The notes: generated by a model not told the origin, from the letters alone. Shown: positions 26,633 to 36,112, numbered from the stretch's first letter. The stretch: DNA of 64,000 nt from Ga0077555 sp963761475 (GCA_963761475.1 CAVXGT010000019.1:310001-374000), one strand, 5' to 3'. Made by a program: numbers and translations.

Positions 26633-28048
26633 ATGGACAAGCATTGCTGCGATGTCGTGGTGGTGGGCGGCGGATTGGCGGGACTGGTGGCGGGCGCACG
26701 CGCGGCTGAGCTCGGCCTGTCGGTCACCGTGCTGGAAAAGGGCACGCACGAGCACTACGCGTGCAATGCGCGCTGGTCGGGTGGCGTGCTGCACGTCGGC
26801 TACACGGATATAATGACCAGGGCCGGGGATCTCGGACTGGTGATCGACAAGGCGACTGCGGGCACGGCCGATGCGGCGCAGGCCAAGGCGATGACGGACA
26901 ATGCCGCCCGGCTGATCGATTGGCTCAAAGGGCATGGGGCGACGTTCGTCGGCACCAAGGTCGACTGGCAGCAGTTCATCCTCGAGCCGATGCGGGCGAT
27001 GAAGGCCGGTCTCGACTGGGTCGATCGCGGGCCGGACCGCATGATGATGCGGCTCACCCAGATGATCCGCAGCAAGGGCGGGCAGGTCGTGCTCGGGGCG
27101 CAGGCACGGTCGCTGACGATGGACGGTGGCCGGTGTACGGGCGTTGTCGCAGACGTGGGGGGCAGCAAGCAGACGTTCGGCGCGCGGGCGGTGGTGATCG
27201 CCGACGGCGGCTTCCAGGCGGATCTCGATCGGGTGGCCAAGCACATCACGCCGCATGCACGGCAGATCAAGCAGCGCGGGGCGGCCAACGGTACGGGCGA
27301 TGGCATCGCGATGGCGGAGGCGGTGGGTGCGGGTACGGCGGGGCTCGACGTGTTCTACGGCCACATTCTGAGCCGCGACGCGCTCAGCAATGACGGCGTT
27401 TGGCCCTATCCGGAGCTCGATGCGCTGGCGCTCGCCGGCGTGCTGGTCGATGCGCGGGGCGAGCGGTTCACCGACGAGGGCGTCGGCGGGGTGGCGCTGA
27501 CCAATGCGCTCGCCAAGTCGAACGATCCGGCGGGAGCGACGATCATTTTCGACGCGGAGATCTGGGAGGGACCAGGGCGCTCGGCGCGGATACCGGCCAA
27601 TCCGACGCTCGAGGGAGCGGGGGGCACCGTGCTGAAGGCGGACACGCTCGAAGCGCTGGCGGCAAAAGCCGGGCTGGGGGCGGGCAAGCTCGCCCAAACA
27701 GTTGCGGACTACAACGCGGCGATTGCGGCGGGGACGACCGAGCGGCTCCGCCCCAAGCGGAGCGTGAACCGGCATAAGGCGATGCCCATCGTCAAGGCGC
27801 CGTTCCTGGCGATCCCCGTCGTTGCCGGCATCACCTATACGATGGGTGGCATCATGGTCGATGGCGGGAGCCGGGTGCTGAAGGGGGATGGGAGCGTCAT
27901 CGCCGGTCTCTATGCAGCGGGGTCGACGACGGGCGGATTGGAAGGCGGGCCCGGCATCGGCTATCTCGGCGGGCTGGCGAAGGCCGGAATCCAAGGACTT
28001 GTGGCAGGCGACAGCGTCGCAGCCGACGTCGGCGCGGGGCGAGCCTGA
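26633..28048 (+). CDS. FAD-dependent dehydrogenase, fumarate reductase/tricarballylate dehydrogenase-like
   Basis: The product has 471 residues from ATG 26633, preceded by AGAGGA. The N-terminal FAD motif is DVVVVGGGLAGLVAGARAAE. CNARWSGGVLHVGYTDIM, the central capping domain and the C-terminal ITYTMGGIMVDGGSRVL and GLYAAGSTTGGLEGGPGIGYLGGL match the fumarate reductase/flavocytochrome c flavoprotein family, including TcuA. No cytochrome or Fe-S partner is adjacent, so it probably passes electrons to a soluble or membrane partner elsewhere. It diverges from the minus-strand CMD gene and runs into the 172-residue gene at 28098. Confidence 0.9.
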   Translation: MDKHCCDVVVVGGGLAGLVAGARAAELGLSVTVLEKGTHEHYACNARWSGGVLHVGYTDIMTRAGDLGLVIDKATAGTADAAQAKAMTDNAARLIDWLKGHGATFVGTKVDWQQFILEPMRAMKAGLDWVDRGPDRMMMRLTQMIRSKGGQVVLGAQARSLTMDGGRCTGVVADVGGSKQTFGARAVVIADGGFQADLDRVAKHITPHARQIKQRGAANGTGDGIAMAEAVGAGTAGLDVFYGHILSRDALSNDGVWPYPELDALALAGVLVDARGERFTDEGVGGVALTNALAKSNDPAGATIIFDAEIWEGPGRSARIPANPTLEGAGGTVLKADTLEALAAKAGLGAGKLAQTVADYNAAIAAGTTERLRPKRSVNRHKAMPIVKAPFLAIPVVAGITYTMGGIMVDGGSRVLKGDGSVIAGLYAAGSTTGGLEGGPGIGYLGGLAKAGIQGLVAGDSVAADVGAGRA

Positions 28049-28097
28049 AGCTTGCAGTGGATCCTGCGGCAGGCGCCGCGGAAGCGAGGAGTTGGCA

Positions 28098-28616
28098 ATG
28101 ATCTATGTTGTCGAGATGGAATTCCGTAATGCGGAGCGCGAGCACGACTGGCACACATGGTATCTCGCGCACACCGCGCATCTGGTGCGCACGGTGCCGG
28201 GGTTCACGGCCACGCAGCGGTTTCGTTCGCTGACGGCGTGTGCGAGTCCGTGGGTGGCGCTGCACGAGGTGGCGGGGCCGGAAGTGTTCGAGAGCAAGGA
28301 GTACCGTGCGGGTGGCGGGCCGACTTCGACGGGCGAATGGAAGGACCAGCACACCAATTGGTATCGCAACCTGTTCGATGGCACCAAGCAGACGCCCAAC
28401 GTGACGATGGACCAGCACCTGCTGATGGCGGAAGGCGACGCAGCGCTACCGGCAAACTACGAGGGCCGGGCGCTGCGCCTGAAAAGCGTGGGCCTGGACA
28501 AGACCAGCCAGCGCCGCTCGATCGCGGTGGTGCCGGCGGGCGGGCTCACGGCCAGGATGTTCGACATGCCGGGCGTGCGTGTGCTGAAACCGATCACGCA
28601 GAAGATGGGCCGTTGA
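28098..28616 (+). CDS. EthD-like small protein of unknown function
   Basis: The product has 172 residues. ATG 28098 has GAGGAG 7 nt upstream. The N-terminal half IYVVEMEFRNAEREHDWHTW, YLAHTAHLVRTVPGFTATQR and ALHEVAGPEVFESKEY follows the dimeric alpha/beta-barrel pattern of EthD/NIPSNAP-like proteins. The C-terminal half is less typical. It lies 49 nt after the FAD dehydrogenase gene and 91 nt before the molybdenum hydroxylase gene on the same strand, so it is likely part of that catabolic transcript. No catalytic residue can be assigned. Confidence 0.8.
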   Translation: MIYVVEMEFRNAEREHDWHTWYLAHTAHLVRTVPGFTATQRFRSLTACASPWVALHEVAGPEVFESKEYRAGGGPTSTGEWKDQHTNWYRNLFDGTKQTPNVTMDQHLLMAEGDAALPANYEGRALRLKSVGLDKTSQRRSIAVVPAGGLTARMFDMPGVRVLKPITQKMGR

Positions 28617-28707
28617 CGAAGCCTTTCCGGATGGACAGGCGGTGCTCGGCGTAGACGTTGGCGCAGACGCGACGCTGGCCGGCAGCGCGCGGGCGGGGAT
28701 CGATGGC

Positions 28708-31017
28708 ATGACACGCTTTCGCATGGGTGAGGCGCCGAAGCGGCGCGAAGACTTCGCGTTCGTCACGGGACAGGGAACGTATCTCGACGATCTGCCGTTC
28801 GCGGGGTTGGCACATGCGGTGATGGTGCGCTCGCCGCATGCGCATGCCCGGATCACGGGCATCGATGCGGTTGCGGCCAAGGCAGCACCGGGCGTGGTGG
28901 CGGTGCTGACGGGGCGAGACGCCGAGCGCTGCGGCATCGGGCCGCTCAGGCCGACCTATGAGGCCAACGTGAAGACGGGGGAGGCATTTCCCTTCCAGCC
29001 ACAGCCGGCGCTGGCAACGGACTCGGTGCGCCATGTCGGCGAGGCGGTGGCGATCGTGGTGGCCGAGAGCGTGGCGGCGGCGGTGGCGGCGGCCGAGCTG
29101 GTGGCGGTCGCCTACGAGCCGCTCGCGGTGGCGGTGACGATCGAGGCCGCGATGGCGGCAGGGGCCGTGCAGATCGCGCCGGGCGTTGCGGGCAATGTCT
29201 GCCTCGACTGGCGGACGGGCGATGCGGCGGGTGCGGCAGCCGCGTTCGAGAGGGCTACCCACGTAGTGAGCGCGGCATTCGACAACCACCGCATCGTCAC
29301 CAATCCGATGGAGCCGAGGGGCGTGGTTGCGTTGTTCGATGCAGGCACGGGGCGATACACGCTGCATGTGTCGAGCCAGAACGTGCACGGCGTGCGCGAT
29401 CACGTGGCGCGCATGCTCGGGACGGCGGCGGAGCAGGTGCGGCTGGTGGCGCCGGACGTCGGCGGCAACTTCGGCGCCAAGAATTTCAACTACCCGGAAT
29501 ATGCTGTCATGGCGTGGGCGGCGCGGCGGTGCGGGCGGCCGGTCAAGTGGATTGCGTCGCGCAGCGAGGTGTTCGTTGCCGATCACCAGGCGCGCGACCA
29601 GCAGGCGACGGCGACATTGGCGCTCGATGCGGACGGTCGCTTCCTTGCGCTCGAGGTGGACAGCATCGCCAATGCCGGCGCCTACATGATGAGCACGGTG
29701 GGCGTGCAGACGTTCCAGTACATCCATCTGCCGGGCACGGTGTATCGCGTGCCGTCGATCGCGCTGAGGATCCGCGCGGTGCTGACCAACACGACGCCGG
29801 TCGGCGTCACGCGAGGCCCGGGATTTGCCGAAGCGGTGAACATCATGGAGCGGCTGATCGACGTGGCGGCGCGGCGCACGGGGATCGATCGGGCCGAATT
29901 GCGCCGCCGCAACATGGTTGCAAGCGACGCCATGCCGATGACCAACGTGTTCGAGGAGACGGTGGACAGCGGCATGTTTCCGGAAACGTTCGAGCGGGCG
30001 CTGCTGGAAGCCGACGTCGCGGGGTTCGGCGGACGGCGGGCGGAAAGTGCGCGCCATGGCAGGCTGCGCGGCCTCGGCTTTGCCTATCACATCAAGGGCA
30101 CGGGCGGGCAGCCGCACGAAAATGCCGAGATCCGCTTCGACGACGACGGCGGCGTCACCGTGACGACCGGTACGCACAGCGTCGGGCAGGGGCACGCGAC
30201 GACGTTTCCCCAGATCGTGTCGGAACGGCTCGGCCTCGACAATGACATCGTGCGCTTTCGCAACGGCGATACGGCGCTGATCGCTATTGGCGGCGGCTCG
30301 GGCAGCTCGCGGTCGACGTACATGGGCGGCACCGCGATCTGGCGGGCGGCGGATGGCGTGATCGCCAAGGGGCGGGCGGTGGCGGCGCGCATGCTCGAGG
30401 TGGTCGAGGCGGACGTGCGCTTCGAGGAGGGCGTGTTCCTGGCGACAGGCACGAACCGGTCCGTCGGGCTGCTCGACGTGGCGCGGCGGGCGCGCGAAAT
30501 GGATGCGCCGCTCGACACCTACTATCGCTGGACGCGGGAGTGGATGACGTTTCCCAACGGCACGCACGTGGTCGAGGTCGAGATCGACCAGGACACGGGA
30601 GCGCTGTCGCTGGTGCGCTATACCGCGGTCGACGACTACGGCGTGCAGGTCAATCCGATGATCGTCGCAGGCCAGGTCCATGGCGCCATCGCGCAGGGCG
30701 TCGGGCAGGCGATGCTGGAGGGAACGCACTACGATCCCCAATCAGGCCAGCCGGTGACGGGATCGTTCATGGACTACGCCATGCCGCGCGCCGATCACCT
30801 GCCGCGGATCGCGGTGCATTTCAACAGCTCGCGCTGCACCACCAATCCGCTGGGCGTGAAAGGGTGCGGGGAAGCGGGCGCCATCGCGGCGTTTCCGGCC
30901 ATCGCCAACGCGGTCTACGATGCGCTCGGTGACCGTGGTGACATCGTGCTCAACGGGCCGCTGACATCGGAGCGGATCTGGCTCGCGATGCAGGGGGCGG
31001 GGCAGACTCGGGATTGA
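28708..31017 (+). CDS. xanthine dehydrogenase/CO dehydrogenase family, molybdopterin-binding large subunit
   Basis: The product has 769 residues; ATG 28708 is chosen, and ATG 28723 is possible. MTRFRMGEAPKRREDFAFVTG, VMVRSPHAHARITGI, VRLVAPDVGGNFGAKNFNYPEY, GTHSVGQGHATTFPQIVSE and the catalytic Glu at about 722 (KGCGEAGAIA) define the CoxL/XdhB group of molybdenum hydroxylases. The segment usually reading AYRGAGRPE is VTRGPGFAEA here. The FAD (CoxM-like) and 2Fe-2S (CoxS-like) subunits that such enzymes need are not adjacent in this window. It may use partners from elsewhere or work with the preceding flavoprotein, which would be unusual. Confidence 0.92.
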   Translation: MTRFRMGEAPKRREDFAFVTGQGTYLDDLPFAGLAHAVMVRSPHAHARITGIDAVAAKAAPGVVAVLTGRDAERCGIGPLRPTYEANVKTGEAFPFQPQPALATDSVRHVGEAVAIVVAESVAAAVAAAELVAVAYEPLAVAVTIEAAMAAGAVQIAPGVAGNVCLDWRTGDAAGAAAAFERATHVVSAAFDNHRIVTNPMEPRGVVALFDAGTGRYTLHVSSQNVHGVRDHVARMLGTAAEQVRLVAPDVGGNFGAKNFNYPEYAVMAWAARRCGRPVKWIASRSEVFVADHQARDQQATATLALDADGRFLALEVDSIANAGAYMMSTVGVQTFQYIHLPGTVYRVPSIALRIRAVLTNTTPVGVTRGPGFAEAVNIMERLIDVAARRTGIDRAELRRRNMVASDAMPMTNVFEETVDSGMFPETFERALLEADVAGFGGRRAESARHGRLRGLGFAYHIKGTGGQPHENAEIRFDDDGGVTVTTGTHSVGQGHATTFPQIVSERLGLDNDIVRFRNGDTALIAIGGGSGSSRSTYMGGTAIWRAADGVIAKGRAVAARMLEVVEADVRFEEGVFLATGTNRSVGLLDVARRAREMDAPLDTYYRWTREWMTFPNGTHVVEVEIDQDTGALSLVRYTAVDDYGVQVNPMIVAGQVHGAIAQGVGQAMLEGTHYDPQSGQPVTGSFMDYAMPRADHLPRIAVHFNSSRCTTNPLGVKGCGEAGAIAAFPAIANAVYDALGDRGDIVLNGPLTSERIWLAMQGAGQTRD

Positions 31018-31113
31018 GACTTGAGGCGCGGGGTGGTCATTACCATGGCGGGGCGTGCGCTGCATGGCGAGAGCAGCTTGCTTCGCAACAAGGGCTGCCG
31101 CCCTTGGACCCGC

Positions 31114-31132
31114 CCGGGAGGAGACCTCCCGG
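31114..31132. repeat. perfect GC-rich hairpin after the molybdenum hydroxylase gene
   Basis: CCGGGAGG-AGA-CCTCCCGG gives an 8-bp perfect stem, followed by ACCCACCC and a T-run (31141-31145). It could act as a terminator for the plus-strand gene ending at 31017. The same type of GGACCCACCCTTTTT tail is seen beside family C elements. Confidence 0.65.
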
Positions 31133-31149
31133 ACCCACCCTTTTTGGGT

Positions 31150-31216
31150 GCGCCTTCGGATGGCACTTCAATGGGCCTTCAGTTGCCCACACGGCAACCG
31201 GCTCAGCGCATCCGGC
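31150..31216. repeat. family B hairpin, interrupted copy B4
   Basis: The left half GCGCCTTCGGATG (31150-31162) and right half GCATCCGGCG (31207-31216) match the two arms of family B, but about 44 nt of unrelated sequence separate them instead of the usual 6-7-nt loop. The insert contains its own small stem (GTTGCC-CACAC-GGCAAC). Confidence 0.6.
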
Positions 31217-31229
31217 GGGGTTGTTCGTT

Positions 31230-31261
31230 GCGCCTTCGGATGCCGACACAGCATCCGGCGC
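31230..31261. repeat. family B hairpin, copy B3
   Basis: This copy has 32 nt. Both arms are identical to B1/B2 and the loop is CGACACA, one base longer. It lies in the convergent gap between the molybdenum hydroxylase gene and the ornithine cyclodeaminase-like gene. Confidence 0.75.
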
Positions 31262-31295
31262 GTAAGCATGGCCGCGCAGTAGACTGGTCTCAGGT

Positions 31296-32258
31296 CTAAA
31301 GCGTGACCCGCTGGCCGGCGCCGGCGGCGAGGGCGGCGTCGTAGGCGATGTTGGCGGCGATCATGTCTTCTAGAGCGTTGCCCATGGACTTGTAGAGCGT
31401 GACCTGCTCGTCCGATGTGCGGCCGGGCTTCCTGGCGAGTAGAAGGGTGCCCAGATCGGTGCCGCGGGCGGGGTCCATGCCGGCAAGCTCGGCACAACCC
31501 ACCGGCGCGGGATCGAAGGCCGCAAGGGTCTCGACGAAGAGGGCGGACCGCTCGATCAAGGCTTTCGGCAATTCGGAGTGAGGCGGCGTGAAGCCGACCG
31601 AGGTGATGTGCGTGCCGGGTTTCACCCAGGCGTCTTCGATGACGGGGGTGGTGGCCGATGTCGTGAGGCAGATGACGTCGGCCAAACGGGTGGCGGCTTC
31701 GAGATCAGAGGCGACGGCGCCATTGGGGATGCTGGCGGCGATGGCCCTGGCGGCCTCGGCCTTGCGGGCGTAGACGGCGATCTCGTCGAAGGGGCGGGCG
31801 AGGTTCAATTGGCGGACATGCTCGCGGGCCTGCACGCCGGAGCCGACGACGAGTGCGCGGCGGGCGTCCTTGCGGGCCAATTCGCGGACCGTGAGGACGG
31901 CGGCGGCGGCGGTGCGTATGCCGGTGAGGCTGGCGCCGTCGAGGATGGCCAAGGGGACGCCGGTGTCGGGTTCGAACAGGGAAATGAGCGCCTGATGGCT
32001 GTCGAGGCCGCGGGCATGGTTGTGCTCGTAGACGTTGACGGTCTTGAGAGCGATGCGCTGGCCGGGCGTCCAGGCCAGCATGGCGAGCGAGAAGCCCTTG
32101 CCGGGGACATCGACCTTGGGGCGGGGCGGAGCCTGCACTTTGCCTTCGGCGAAGGCTTTGAAGGCCTGCGCGAGTGCGTCGATCACCTTGGCGGGATCGA
32201 CGAGGCGCATGATGTCGGCGCTGGAGACGGCGAGGATGCTGGTTGGTGCGTGGGCCAT
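31296..32258 (-). CDS. ornithine cyclodeaminase/mu-crystallin family protein
   Basis: The product has 320 residues. ATG 32258 lies 5 nt after the stop codon of the dehydrogenase gene, without a strong ribosome site, so translational coupling is likely. Family features are IALKTVNVYEHNHARGLDSH, LISLFEPDTGVPLAILDG, LTGIRTAAAAVLTVREL and the Rossmann motif ALVVGSGVQAREHVRQL. The family includes ornithine cyclodeaminase, alanine dehydrogenase and ketimine reductases, and sequence alone does not separate them. It is the last gene of a four-gene operon dealing with 2-hydroxy, keto and imino acids. Confidence 0.92.
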   Translation of the reverse strand: MAHAPTSILAVSSADIMRLVDPAKVIDALAQAFKAFAEGKVQAPPRPKVDVPGKGFSLAMLAWTPGQRIALKTVNVYEHNHARGLDSHQALISLFEPDTGVPLAILDGASLTGIRTAAAAVLTVRELARKDARRALVVGSGVQAREHVRQLNLARPFDEIAVYARKAEAARAIAASIPNGAVASDLEAATRLADVICLTTSATTPVIEDAWVKPGTHITSVGFTPPHSELPKALIERSALFVETLAAFDPAPVGCAELAGMDPARGTDLGTLLLARKPGRTSDEQVTLYKSMGNALEDMIAANIAYDAALAAGAGQRVTL

Positions 32259-32263
32259 GGCAA

Positions 32264-33235
32264 TCAGACGATCTCGTTGGCGAGTTTGCTTTCGCCGCGC
32301 TGCAGTCGGGCGACGTTCTCGATCAGCAGATCGATGACGCGGTCCTCGTAGCGGACGGTCTCGCCGGCGGAATGGGGGGTGATGATGACGTTCGGCATCG
32401 CCCAGAGCGGGGAGTCCTTCGCCAGCGGCTCCTCGGTGGTAACATCGAGGGCGGCGCCGCGGATCATGTTGGCGGACAGCGCTGCCGTGATGGCGAGCTC
32501 GTCGCAGACTTTGCCGCGGGCGACGTTGACCAGGAACGAGGTGGGTTTCATGGCGGCCAATTGCTCGCGGCCAATGAGGCCGGTGGTCTCGGGGGTCAGC
32601 GCGGTGGTGAGCACCAGGAAGTCGGCCTGCGGGATCAGCTTCATGAGGTCCTTGTCAGCGTGCACCTCATCGGCAGCGCCACCACCCTTGGCGGGATCGC
32701 GACGGGTGGCGATAACCTTCATTCCGAAGGCCTTGCACAGTGCTGCCAGACGCTGGCCGATGCCGCCCAGGCCGACGATCAGCACTGTCTTGCCCTCGAT
32801 CTCGTCTTCGCGGATGCGGCGGTCGCCCTGCATGGGGCGCCAATGCTTGGCGTGCTGCTGGTCCCTGAGGAGATGCAGTTGGCGGGACAGCGACAACATG
32901 GAAGCGATGGCGTGCTCGGCGACCGCGTTGGCGTTGACGCCCTGGCCGCTGGCGAGGCGAATGCCGTGCTGGCGGAGGACGTCGCGGTCGTACTGGTCGG
33001 TGCCGGCGCTGATCGACTGGATGAGCTTCAGGCGCTTGGCAGAGGGCGCCAGATCGTTCTTCCACATCATGGAGACGGAGAGCACGTCGGCTGCGGGCAA
33101 CTTGGTCTTGAGCTCATCGAGGTTGCGGGCGACGTCGAAGCTCATTCCCGTGTTGCGAGCGGTGAAGGGGGCGTCGAACTCGTAGGCGACGTGGGCGAAG
33201 AGGACGTTCAAGTCCTTGTTGGCGGGCATGGTCAT
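32264..33235 (-). CDS. D-2-hydroxyacid dehydrogenase
   Basis: The product has 323 residues; the start is ATG 33235 or ATG 33229 two codons later. The NAD-binding motif is VLIVGLGGIGQRLAALCKAFG. The catalytic Arg lies in FLVNVARGKVCDE, the Glu in ALDVTTEEPLAKDSPLW and the His in VIITPHSAGETVRY. The enzyme reduces a 2-keto acid or oxidises a D-2-hydroxy acid with NAD(H). It sits between the COG4091 gene and the cyclodeaminase-like gene with very short gaps, indicating one transcript. Confidence 0.94.
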   Translation of the reverse strand: MTMPANKDLNVLFAHVAYEFDAPFTARNTGMSFDVARNLDELKTKLPAADVLSVSMMWKNDLAPSAKRLKLIQSISAGTDQYDRDVLRQHGIRLASGQGVNANAVAEHAIASMLSLSRQLHLLRDQQHAKHWRPMQGDRRIREDEIEGKTVLIVGLGGIGQRLAALCKAFGMKVIATRRDPAKGGGAADEVHADKDLMKLIPQADFLVLTTALTPETTGLIGREQLAAMKPTSFLVNVARGKVCDELAITAALSANMIRGAALDVTTEEPLAKDSPLWAMPNVIITPHSAGETVRYEDRVIDLLIENVARLQRGESKLANEIV

Positions 33236-33251
33236 CGGGGGAGCCTCGGCG

Positions 33252-34602
33252 TTAGGTGTTGGCGGCGTGCAGTGCCGTTTCCATCTCGCGGCGGAGTTTG
33301 ACGGCGGCGGCGGTCTCGTCGAGCTCTACGTCGTCGTAGGTGACGGGGCGACCGTCCTTGACGGCGCGCTTGAGCTTGACGTGGTGGGCGAGGCCCAAGG
33401 GCAGGTAGCGGCCCTTGACGGAGGCTGCAGCAGGACGCAGGCCACCGGAGACGGTGGCGCCACCCTCGCCGTCGAGCATCTCGCCGGCCTGGAGGTCGCG
33501 CTTGGCGATGGCTGCGACGTCGCCCTTGAACGTGCGTGGCAACGCCGGTCGGCTCGCCGCGCAGGCCAACCGCTGCGACGGAGACGCCAAGCTCGAGGCC
33601 GATCAGATGCCACTTCTTATAGAGTGACATGTAGCGGCCGGTGTCGTCGGTGATGACGGAGTATTCCTCGAAGCAGTTCTTGATGTAATCGCTGTCGCCG
33701 CGGAAGCAGACCCATACGCCCTTGCGGATGTCGTAGGGGATGGGCTCGCCGTTCCTGGTGAGGGAGGAGACGACCTCGACCATGCCTTCGTGGTCGAGGC
33801 AGCCGCCGAGGCTGCGCGGGCGCATCAGCTTCGGGATGTCCTCGGCGGAACCCGGCGGGAAGGCGAGGCCGTCGGTCGGCACGTCGAGGCCGGTGGCGTT
33901 GGCGATGGCAGCGGATTCGATTGCGGGCTTGGAGCCGTCGAGGAAGGCGTTGAACATCTTGGGATTGAGGCGGCCGCGCTCGGCCTGCTCACGGGTGAGG
34001 CCCCAATGATCCCAGACCGTCTCGGGCGTCGAGGTGCGGTAGTGAGGGAGCCATTTGTGGCCGCGGCCGGCTGCTGCGACGACGAAGCCGCAAGTGCGTG
34101 CCCAGTCGACGAGGTCGCATGTGAGCGCCGGCTGGTCGCCGTAGGCCATCGAGTAGATGACGCCAGCCTCGCGGGCCTTGGCGGCGAGACCCGGGCCGCA
34201 GAAGGCGTCGGCCTCGACGGTGACGTTGATGACGTTCTTGCCCTCGCGAAAGGCGCCGAGGCAATGCTCGACGGCGGCGGGAGGATGGCCGGTGCACTCG
34301 ATCACAATCTCGATGGCCGGATACGCTACGAGCTTGCGCCAGTCGTCGCCGACGTGGGTCCTGCCGGACTTGGCGGCGTCATCGAGGTTCGCTGCGGTGT
34401 AGCGCTCCTCGGGCCAGCCGACGAGGGCCATGTTGGAACGGGCGGCCGAGGGGTTGAGGTCGACGACGCCGACGAGGTGGACGCCGGGAATGCGTAGCGC
34501 CTGGGCCAGGAACATGGAGCCGAATTTGCCGGCGCCGATCATGCCGATGCGGAGGGGCTGGCCTTGTTCAGCGCGGGCCTTGAGCTTGGCAAAAAGGTTC
34601 AT
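33252..34602 (-). CDS. NAD(P)-binding oxidoreductase with C-terminal SAF domain (COG4091), one frameshift
   Basis: ATG 34602 opens a frame with the Rossmann motif LRIGMIGAGKFGSMFLAQAL, followed by the homoserine-dehydrogenase-like region (VIECTGHPPAAVEHCLGAF, AYGDQPALTCDLVDWARTCG). Near 33538 the frame shifts: RGEPTGVAT lies in one frame, and FKGDVAAIAKRDLQAGEMLD with GEGGATVSGGLRPAA, the SAF domain, in the next. Removing one base near 33538 gives 449 codons and a complete protein. The function of COG4091 is not settled; a role in sugar-acid or hydroxy-acid metabolism is usually suggested. It belongs to the 31296-35975 operon. Confidence 0.85.
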
Positions 34603-34610
34603 CGTGGCGT

Positions 34611-35975
34611 TCAGTCCCTCGTGGTCAGTCGTTTTGCCGTTGCGCGGGCGCGTTGGGCCTCATCGCGTGCCATATCGGCGCACAAGCCCGTATAGGCCAC
34701 GGGATCGAGCAGCTTGTCGATAGCTTCTCGGTTCATATGCTTTGTAACGCGCGGATCGGCGGCCAGCACTTCGGAGAAGGCCTTGCCCTCGGTAAAGGCC
34801 GACTGGGCGGCATCGTAGACGACGTCGTGGGCGTGCTGGCGGCCGAGCGTGGCGCCGAGATCGAGCATGATGGCCTCGGCCATGATGAGGCCGCCGCCGA
34901 GATCGAGGTTGGCGCGCATGCGCGCGGGATCGAGCCTCACACCGGCGATGATCTGAGTGAGGCGCGCGAGCATGTCGCCGGTGGCAATGGCGGCGCGGCC
35001 TTCGGCTGCGTCCATCATCAAGGTGGTGGTGCGGTCGGCCTCATGCTCGGTGTACATGGCTTCGAGCGCGAGGGGGACCTGGGTACGGATCTCGGCTGCG
35101 AGCGCGATGACGTCCTGGCAGAGCTTGGGGTTGCGCTTCTGGGGCATGGTCGAGGAGCCGACGGTGCCGGGGGGGACGGGCTCCTCGACCTCGCCGAACT
35201 CGGTCTTCATGAGGGTGTAGATCTCGCGGCCGATCTTGCCGCAGGTGGCGGCGAGGAGGCCCAGGAGGCAGATGTTCTCGGCCAAGTGGTCGCCGATGGC
35301 GCGGCTTGGCACGGCCATGGTGCCAAAGCCCAGATGCCTGGCGATGCCGGCCTGCACGGGCGGTCCGTTCTTGCCGAGTGAGGCGTAGGTGCCGGCGCCG
35401 CCGCCGAGCATGGCGACGAAAAGGCGAGGTGCTGCCTGTTCGAAGCGGTCGACGTGGCGGATGAGCTCGTCGATCCACACGGCGACTTTATAGCCGAAGG
35501 TGGCGGGGACGGCGTGCTGGCCATGGGTGCGGCCGGGAAGGGCCATGTCAGCGCTTTTCTCGGCGAGGTCGGCCATGGCCGCGAGCAGGCCGGCGATCTG
35601 GCGAAGGAAGATGGCGTGGGCCTGGCGGAGGACGAGGAGGTCGCCGGTCTGGGTGATGTTCTGGGTGGTGGCGCCCCAGTGCACCCAGCCGCCATGCTCT
35701 TCGCCGGTGACGCGGGCGAGCTCCCAAACGAGGGGTACGAGGGTGTGGCCGGTGCGTTGGAAACCTTCGTCGATGCGGGACCTGTCCATCAGCTCGAGGC
35801 GGGCAGCTTTGTCGATGGCGGCGGCAGCACCCTTGGGGATGATGGCCAACTCCTCCTGCGCCTTGGCAAGGGCCACCTCGACATCGAGCCAGGCCTGCCA
35901 GCGGTTCTCCTGCTTGTAGAGGGCGCGGAGACCCGGATCGGAGACGCGGGTTGCGGTGGGGAGACTGTCGCTCAT
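34611..35975 (-). CDS. lyase of the adenylosuccinate lyase/3-carboxymuconate cycloisomerase family
   Basis: ATG 35975 (MSDSLPTATRVSDPGL) has CGAGG about 9 nt upstream. The product has 454 residues. Superfamily signatures are VHWGATTQNITQTGD, H151/H154 in LPGRTHGQHAVPATFG and the flexible catalytic loop GSSTMPQKRNPKL at 273-285. The gene is unlikely to be the housekeeping purB because of its catabolic neighbours and PcaB-like features such as the HGGWVHWGATTQ wording. It may add or remove an amine or open a lactone ring on a dicarboxylate-like substrate. It is the first gene of the operon and diverges from a CoA transferase. Confidence 0.9.
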   Translation of the reverse strand: MSDSLPTATRVSDPGLRALYKQENRWQAWLDVEVALAKAQEELAIIPKGAAAAIDKAARLELMDRSRIDEGFQRTGHTLVPLVWELARVTGEEHGGWVHWGATTQNITQTGDLLVLRQAHAIFLRQIAGLLAAMADLAEKSADMALPGRTHGQHAVPATFGYKVAVWIDELIRHVDRFEQAAPRLFVAMLGGGAGTYASLGKNGPPVQAGIARHLGFGTMAVPSRAIGDHLAENICLLGLLAATCGKIGREIYTLMKTEFGEVEEPVPPGTVGSSTMPQKRNPKLCQDVIALAAEIRTQVPLALEAMYTEHEADRTTTLMMDAAEGRAAIATGDMLARLTQIIAGVRLDPARMRANLDLGGGLIMAEAIMLDLGATLGRQHAHDVVYDAAQSAFTEGKAFSEVLAADPRVTKHMNREAIDKLLDPVAYTGLCADMARDEAQRARATAKRLTTRD

Positions 35976-36112
35976 GAGATTGCCTCGGAAGCCTTGCAGA
36001 CGGGCGGATATGTCGACCGGGATGGCGTTGCAGGTGGCAGTTGCGACGGGGCTCGCGTCGCGGGGCCAGCTCGGGGCCAAGCCTTCCAGAGCCGGGCGCG
36101 GTTGTCCAATGA

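Noticed and set aside
28594..30741. A 715-codon open frame on the minus strand under the molybdenum hydroxylase gene
   Set aside because: It is antisense to a strongly conserved protein, rich in Arg/His/Pro with no recognisable motif, and is typical of high-GC shadow frames.
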